Origin: an uncultured Sutterella sp.
GTDB taxonomy: Bacteria > Pseudomonadota > Gammaproteobacteria > Burkholderiales > Burkholderiaceae_F
NCBI GenBank assembly: GCA_900545275.1
Contig: UQYG01000009.1
Location: 62,001-126,000 of the forward strand
Direction: 5' to 3'
Length of the DNA: 64,000 bases
Part shown: positions 59,940 to 64,000 of the stretch, piece by piece
Position numbering within the stretch: the stretch's first letter is position 1
How the letters are laid out: the number at the start of each line of letters is the position of its first letter
Program-made: the position numbers and the translations under genes
The notes under the pieces: generated by a model
The model's database searches: none
What the model was told of the DNA's origin: nothing
What the model saw: the letters and a program-made list of their open reading frames with translations, nothing else

Positions 59940-61229
59940 TTACCGATCGTGGCGGCGGTAGAACTTCGAGAGAAGCCGCTCCATGAGATCCCGGTCTTCG
60001 AGGGAGAGACCCTCGCCGTTTCGCAGAAGGATGGTCGGATCGTGAACGAGCTTGTTGGTGAGGCCGTAGGCGAGCATCTCGAGAACTTCTTCGGGGTCGT
60101 CCCCGTGATGCAGGTGACGCAGGGCCCTCTGGAGTTCGAAATCGCGCAGATAGTTCGCTCGGTCGCGCAACGACTGGATGGACGGAACCGTTTCGCGGAT
60201 CTTGAGCCAGGAGGAGAAGTCGTTGACGCGCAGGCGAATGATGGTTTCAGCCTGGGATATGGCAGCCTGACGGCTCTGAAGCCCCTGATTGACGACTTGT
60301 CCGAGGTCGTCGACCGTGTAGACGTAAACGTCGTCGAGCCGGTCAATTTCCGCTTCGACGTCGCGGGGCACTGCCAGGTCGACGATGAACATCGGGCGGT
60401 GACGGCGTTCGGCGACGGCGCGCTCGATCATGCCGAGGCCGATGATCGGAAGCGCCGAGGCGGTGCAGGAGACGATGACGTCGAACTCCGCGATGCGTTC
60501 GGGCAGGTCGGCGAGCTTCATCGCGTCGGCGTTGACGGTGCGGGCAAGCGATTGGCCGCGCTCGAGCGTACGGTTGGCGATCGTGATGGACTTGGGCTTC
60601 TGCGCGGCGAAGTGCGCAACGCAGAGTTCGATCATTTCGCCCGCACCCACGAAGAGCACCTTTTCGTCCTCAAGCGAGCCGAAAAGACGCAGCGCAAGAC
60701 GTACGGCCGCGGCGGCGAGGCTTACGGAGTTGGCGCCGATCGCGGTGGCGGTCCGCACCTCCTTGGCCACCGTGAAGGTGGTCTGGAAGAGATGGTTGAG
60801 CATGACGCCGAGTCCGTGGCATTCGCGCGCGATTTTTTCGGCCTTCTTCATCTGACCGACGATCTGTGTTTCGCCGAGCACCATGGAGTCAAGCCCCGAG
60901 GCGACGCGGAAGGTGTGTTGGGCGGCTTCTTCCTGATAGAACGTATAGATGTGCGGTTCGAGTTCGTTGAGCTGGACGTGCTTGCATTCGGCCAAATAAC
61001 TCAGAACGCTCGCGCGGGCGGCTTCGGCGTTTTCGGCCGCAAGGTAGATTTCCGTACGGTTGCAGGTCGACAAAATGGCGGCTTCGTGCACGCCTCCCTG
61101 ACGGGGAGACGAAAAACGTTCGCGCAGGTATCCGATGGTGGCGGGAATTTCAGCGTCGCCGAACGCAACGCGTTGGCGCACTTCCACCGGAGCCGTCGTG
61201 TGATTGAGACCTAAGGCAATCAGTTGCAT
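59940..61229 (-). CDS. hemA: Glutamyl-tRNA reductase
   Basis: First enzyme of C5 tetrapyrrole synthesis, reducing glutamyl-tRNA with NADPH. 429 residues (E. coli 418). Catalytic Cys56 in ILSTCNRTEIY, NADPH domain with VLFVGAGEMIELCVAHF, and the C-terminal dimerisation helices. ATG 61229. It heads hemA-prfA-prmC and diverges from queC. Confidence 0.96.
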   Translation of the reverse strand: MQLIALGLNHTTAPVEVRQRVAFGDAEIPATIGYLRERFSSPRQGGVHEAAILSTCNRTEIYLAAENAEAARASVLSYLAECKHVQLNELEPHIYTFYQEEAAQHTFRVASGLDSMVLGETQIVGQMKKAEKIARECHGLGVMLNHLFQTTFTVAKEVRTATAIGANSVSLAAAAVRLALRLFGSLEDEKVLFVGAGEMIELCVAHFAAQKPKSITIANRTLERGQSLARTVNADAMKLADLPERIAEFDVIVSCTASALPIIGLGMIERAVAERRHRPMFIVDLAVPRDVEAEIDRLDDVYVYTVDDLGQVVNQGLQSRQAAISQAETIIRLRVNDFSSWLKIRETVPSIQSLRDRANYLRDFELQRALRHLHHGDDPEEVLEMLAYGLTNKLVHDPTILLRNGEGLSLEDRDLMERLLSKFYRRHDR

Positions 61230-61317
61230 GGGCGTATGGGATGGATGGTTTTGTATCGGCCGCGTTGCAATGTTTTGGGGTTCGCGCCGATGCGTGTCTA
61301 TTTGTAATGTTGTGCGG

Positions 61318-61323
61318 ATTATA
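61318..61323 (-). promoter_or_regulatory. Candidate hemA -10 element
   Basis: Perfect TATAAT on the minus strand about 90 bases before hemA. The matching -35 region (GGAAAA) is poor. Confidence 0.45.
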
Positions 61324-61430
61324 CGGAGAGAAAGGTTCGGTTTTCCTTAAGAAAGCAGGTGCGAGGAATCCGAGGCTCCGAATGCTACAATCCCAAGCCT
61401 TCAGAGGCAACTTTTTCAGGATTTCAGCAA

Positions 61431-62150
61431 ATGATGAACATTGAGAAGAGGTCGGGTGGTGCGCTCGTGCTGTTTTCCGGTGGTCAGGATTCCACGACTT
61501 GTCTGGCGTGGGCGCTCGGTCGCTTCGATCGGGTCGAAACGGTGGGTGTGCGCTACGGTCAGCGCCACGACGTGGAGATGATCTGCCGACGGAACGTGTT
61601 GAGCGCGATGAGGGCAATGTCGGCCGATTGGGACGCCCGCCTCGGGCCCGATCACGAACTCGACATGAGTCTTCTCGGACAAATTTCTGACTGCGCTCTC
61701 ACGCGCGAGCGCGCGCTCGAGTGGGAGGCCAACGGCGTGCCGAACACTTTTGTGCCGGCGAGAAACCTCCTCTTTTTCACTTTCGCTGCGGCGCTCGGCT
61801 ATCGCAGAAAGCTCCGCACGCTTGTGGGCGGTATGTGCGAGACGGATTACTCCGGCTATGCGGACTGCCGCGACAACACTTTGAAAAGTCTGCAGGTGAC
61901 GCTTTCTCTCGGACTTGACGAGTCGGTCGTGATTGAAACGCCGCTCATGTGGCTCGACAAGGCCGCAACTTGGCGTCTGGCGGAATCCTTGGGCGGAGAA
62001 CCCTTCGTGGAGCTCGTGCGCCGCGAGACGCACACCTGCTACCTTGGAAACCGTTCGGACTGGCACGAATGGGGGTACGGTTGCGGCGAATGCCCGGCCT
62101 GCCGTCTGCGTGCACAGGGGTGGTTTGCCTATCGAAGTGGGGAGAAATAA
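61431..62150 (+). CDS. queC: 7-cyano-7-deazaguanine synthase QueC
   Basis: Makes preQ0 from carboxy-deazaguanine with ATP and ammonia for queuosine in tRNA. 239 residues. PP-loop SGGQDSTTCL at 16-25. Zinc ligands Cys203, Cys218, Cys221 and Cys224 (CGECPACR). ATG 61431 with AGGA 9 bases upstream; a second ATG follows at once. GCTACAAT at 61384-61391 is a candidate -10. queD, queE and queF are not nearby. Confidence 0.95.
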   Translation: MMNIEKRSGGALVLFSGGQDSTTCLAWALGRFDRVETVGVRYGQRHDVEMICRRNVLSAMRAMSADWDARLGPDHELDMSLLGQISDCALTRERALEWEANGVPNTFVPARNLLFFTFAAALGYRRKLRTLVGGMCETDYSGYADCRDNTLKSLQVTLSLGLDESVVIETPLMWLDKAATWRLAESLGGEPFVELVRRETHTCYLGNRSDWHEWGYGCGECPACRLRAQGWFAYRSGEK

Positions 62151-62187
62151 AAAAAACGGGACATCGCCCGACGTGAGGCGATGTCCC
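62150..62187 (-). terminator. tRNA-Phe terminator
   Basis: GGGACATCGCC (62158-62168) with GGCGATGTCCC (62177-62187). On the minus strand it is followed by a long T run, so it ends the tRNA-Phe transcript and may also slow queC read-through. Confidence 0.85.
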
Positions 62188-62192
62188 GAGTC

Positions 62193-62268
62193 TGGTGGCT
62201 AGGGACGGAATCGAACCGCCGACACGCGGATTTTCAATCCGCTGCTCTACCAACTGAGCTACCTAGCC
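62193..62268 (-). tRNA. tRNA-Phe (anticodon GAA)
   Basis: Minus strand: acceptor GGCTAGG (62268-62262) pairs with CCTAGCC (62203-62197), then A and an encoded CCA ending at 62193. Anticodon loop TTGAAAA with GAA between GCGGA and TCCGC. Confidence 0.95.
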
Positions 62269-62454
62269 ACAAGAGTTTTTAATCATAACCGATTTGCGTA
62301 AAAAATGCAAGGTCTTTTTGCGTTTTTCATTAGGCAAGGGAATTTCGAGGAGGTCGTGTCGATAGAGTGCAGAGGTTCGTTACGTTTTCCCGACTTTTGG
62401 CAAGGGGGTTTTGAGTACACTATCCATCCTTTCTTTTCTCTCCAAAGTGTCGAC

Positions 62455-63171
62455 ATGGTGAAGACGATCTTATCGATTACGCTTCTCGGAACCTTTTTTG
62501 CGACTTCTGTCGTGCAGGCGGCCACGGCCGATTCCGTACGCACGAGTCTGATGACCGCCACGGGGCTGATCGCCGATGCGGTGCAGCCTTCCCCCGTGAA
62601 GGGGATCTGGGAAGTGCAGATTCAGGGTCGTATTTTCTACGTGGATGACGAAGCCAAGTACGTGCTCGCCGGCGCCAACATCATTGAAACGGCCACACAG
62701 AAGAATCTGACGAATGAGCGTCTGAGGGCAATCGCCCGCGAGAACTGGTCGAAGTGGCCGCTCGAGGACGCCGTCAAACAGGTCTACGGCAAGGGCGAAC
62801 GCCAGATCGTAGTCTTCTCGGACGCAAACTGTCAGTACTGCCGCGCGATGGAGGGCGTTTGGGAACAGGTCGGCAACCTGACGGTATACACCTTCATTAC
62901 GCCGCTCATCCGCGGAGAAAAGATCAACCGCGAAATCGTTTGCTCGAGCGATCCTTCCGCCGCCTGGCACGCTTGGATGGGCGAAGGCAAAATGCCCGCG
63001 CCGGCACCCATGACGTGCGACAAGAGTGTTTTGGACCGAAATCTTCAGATGGTGCGAAAACTCGGCATTACCGGGGCTCCCACGTTCTTCTTCCCGAGCG
63101 GGGACCGCATGACGGGGGCCATGTCGGCCATGCAGCTCGAGAAACTACTCACCGCGACAGCGGGAAGCTGA
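62455..63171 (+). CDS. dsbC: Thiol:disulfide isomerase DsbC
   Basis: Periplasmic isomerase that reshuffles wrong disulfides. 238 residues. Signal peptide 1-22 (cleaved after VQA), N-terminal dimerisation domain about 25-85, thioredoxin domain with Cys126-Gln-Tyr-Cys129, a structural pair Cys163/Cys188 and cis-Pro209 in GAPTFFFPSG. ATG 62455; the open frame upstream is not conserved-looking. Together with dsbA at the other end of the window it shows a full oxidase/isomerase capacity. Confidence 0.92.
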   Translation: MVKTILSITLLGTFFATSVVQAATADSVRTSLMTATGLIADAVQPSPVKGIWEVQIQGRIFYVDDEAKYVLAGANIIETATQKNLTNERLRAIARENWSKWPLEDAVKQVYGKGERQIVVFSDANCQYCRAMEGVWEQVGNLTVYTFITPLIRGEKINREIVCSSDPSAAWHAWMGEGKMPAPAPMTCDKSVLDRNLQMVRKLGITGAPTFFFPSGDRMTGAMSAMQLEKLLTATAGS

Positions 63172-63191
63172 CCGGTACCGCGGGCGGACAA

Positions 63192-63222
63192 CAAAAAAGG
63201 GGGCGTTTCGCCCCCTTGCTTT
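63192..63222. terminator. Bidirectional terminator between dsbC and mltA
   Basis: AAGGGGGCG (63197-63205) with CGCCCCCTT (63209-63217), a run of A to the left and GCTTTT to the right. Confidence 0.85.
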
Positions 63223-63236
63223 TGGGTCGTACGTTC

Positions 63237-64000
63237 TCATTCCTTTGCGTCTTCCGGACGCAGACCGTTCGGAATCAGCACCCAGGCGCGCGCCTCGCTT
63301 TTTTGCCTTCCGGCGCTCGCGCCCGCTTCGTCGCCGAATCCCCAGAAATAGTCGAAGCGTATGGCGCCGCGTATGGCGCCGCCCGTGTCCTGCGCCACGA
63401 CTGGGCGGGTGAAGTGCAGTGACGGATTTTCCTGAGAGACGGAAACCACGAAGGGCGTGCCGAGTCGCCAATGCCTCGGATCCACGGCGACGCTCGCCAT
63501 CGGGGTGAGGGGAACGCCCTGTGCACCGACCGGCCCCTTCGTCGGGTCGGTCTCCCTCTCTTCAAAAAACACGTAGCTCGGATTCTGCGCCAGCGCTTCC
63601 TTTACTTGAGAGGGGTGTTCCTTCGCCCAACGGCGGATACGCTGCATGGAGAGTTCGTGCGGTTTCAGATGTCCCTTTTGGATCAGCCAATTGCCGATCG
63701 ATCGGTAGCCGTAGCCGTTTTGATCGGCAAAGCCCACGCGCATAAAACTTCCGTCCGAAAGCTGAATGCGGCCCGAGCCCTGAATGTGGAGGAAAAAGGC
63801 GTCGACCGGATCGTCCACCCAGGCGATGGCCCACCGGTCCAGATCGGAGCGTTCCTGAATTTCTCCGCGTGTGTCGTAGGGGATGAGCTTGCGACCGACA
63901 ATTTTGCCGCGCAGACGCAGTCCCTTGAGCTGCGGATACAGTTCGTCGAGATCCACCTGAATCAGGTCGTCCGGAACACCGTAAAGCGGGTGCACGTAGG
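63237..64000 (-). CDS. mltA: Membrane-bound lytic murein transglycosylase A (N-terminus outside window)
   Basis: Cleaves peptidoglycan glycan strands to 1,6-anhydro products. The last 254 codons are visible; the frame continues past 64000. MltA barrel sequence HIQGSGRIQLSDGSFMRVGF and GYGYRSIGNWLIQKG are present, followed by the 3D domain with AQDTGGAIRGAIRFDYFWGF and its catalytic aspartates. The GTG at 63995 is internal (the preceding codon is Tyr in the same conserved stretch), so it is not the start. Confidence 0.93.
   Translation of the reverse strand, partial: YVHPLYGVPDDLIQVDLDELYPQLKGLRLRGKIVGRKLIPYDTRGEIQERSDLDRWAIAWVDDPVDAFFLHIQGSGRIQLSDGSFMRVGFADQNGYGYRSIGNWLIQKGHLKPHELSMQRIRRWAKEHPSQVKEALAQNPSYVFFEERETDPTKGPVGAQGVPLTPMASVAVDPRHWRLGTPFVVSVSQENPSLHFTRPVVAQDTGGAIRGAIRFDYFWGFGDEAGASAGRQKSEARAWVLIPNGLRPEDAKE

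Noticed and set aside
59613..61214. A 533-codon plus-strand frame opposite prfA and hemA
   Set aside because: Antisense shadow; prfA and hemA motifs are unmistakable.
62193..62268. tRNA-Phe as an integration site of a genomic island
   Set aside because: No integrase and no direct repeat of the tRNA 3-prime end are seen nearby; both flanks are normal chromosomal genes.

Overview
The window is a 64 kb, GC-rich stretch of ordinary chromosome from a betaproteobacterium. Gene order and protein sequences point to the order Burkholderiales. The asaccharolytic gut family Sutterellaceae (Sutterella-like) is my best guess, because several gene blocks that Burkholderia-type chromosomes carry at these positions are missing. 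No phage, insertion sequence, integron, CRISPR array or restriction system is visible.

Layout. 1-4000, minus strand: folE2, then argS, a SPOR-domain protein and dsbA (cut by the window edge). 4264-23546, plus strand: an unknown small membrane protein, tRNA-Tyr, tRNA-Thr, tuf copy 1, tRNA-Trp, secE-nusG, rplKA, rplJL, rpoBC, and rpsL-rpsG-fusA-tuf copy 2. 23658-37670, plus strand: the S10, spc and alpha ribosomal protein operons with secY, ending in rpoA. 37743-45481: an Hsp15-like S4-domain protein, then hemB, engB, guaC, lysA and lptM on the minus strand, cyaY on the plus strand and mrcA on the minus strand. 45678-53561, plus strand: a hotdog thioesterase, mlaFEDACB, murA, hinT and tatABC. 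53631-64000: an HtrA-type protease, a NIF3 protein, sspA-sspB, tRNA-Thr(UGU), a YddG-like exporter, prmC-prfA-hemA, queC, tRNA-Phe, dsbC and mltA (cut by the window edge).

How the genes work together. About half the window is the transcription, translation and protein-export core: RNA polymerase, NusG, EF-Tu, EF-G, most ribosomal proteins and SecYE. The rest is cell-envelope work (MurA, PBP1A, MltA, the Mla lipid transport system, LptM, Tat export, Dsb oxidative folding), tetrapyrrole synthesis (HemA, HemB), GTP- and queuosine-linked enzymes (FolE2, GuaC, QueC) and stress or proteolysis factors (SspA, SspB, HtrA-like, Hsp15-like).

What stands out. First, several blocks expected from related genomes are absent at their usual places: his genes between murA and hinT, petABC between the NIF3 gene and sspA, infA between secY and rpmJ, rplQ after rpoA, and tRNA-Gly between tRNA-Tyr and tRNA-Thr. 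Second, the likely promoters of the ribosomal operons sit inside or across inverted repeats. In the clearest case the S10 promoter has its -10 element in the loop of the terminator that ends the upstream tuf operon. Third, hairpins with possible dosage roles lie between rplL and rpoB, tatA and tatB, and sspA and sspB. All of this was read by eye; no alignment or database search was run.
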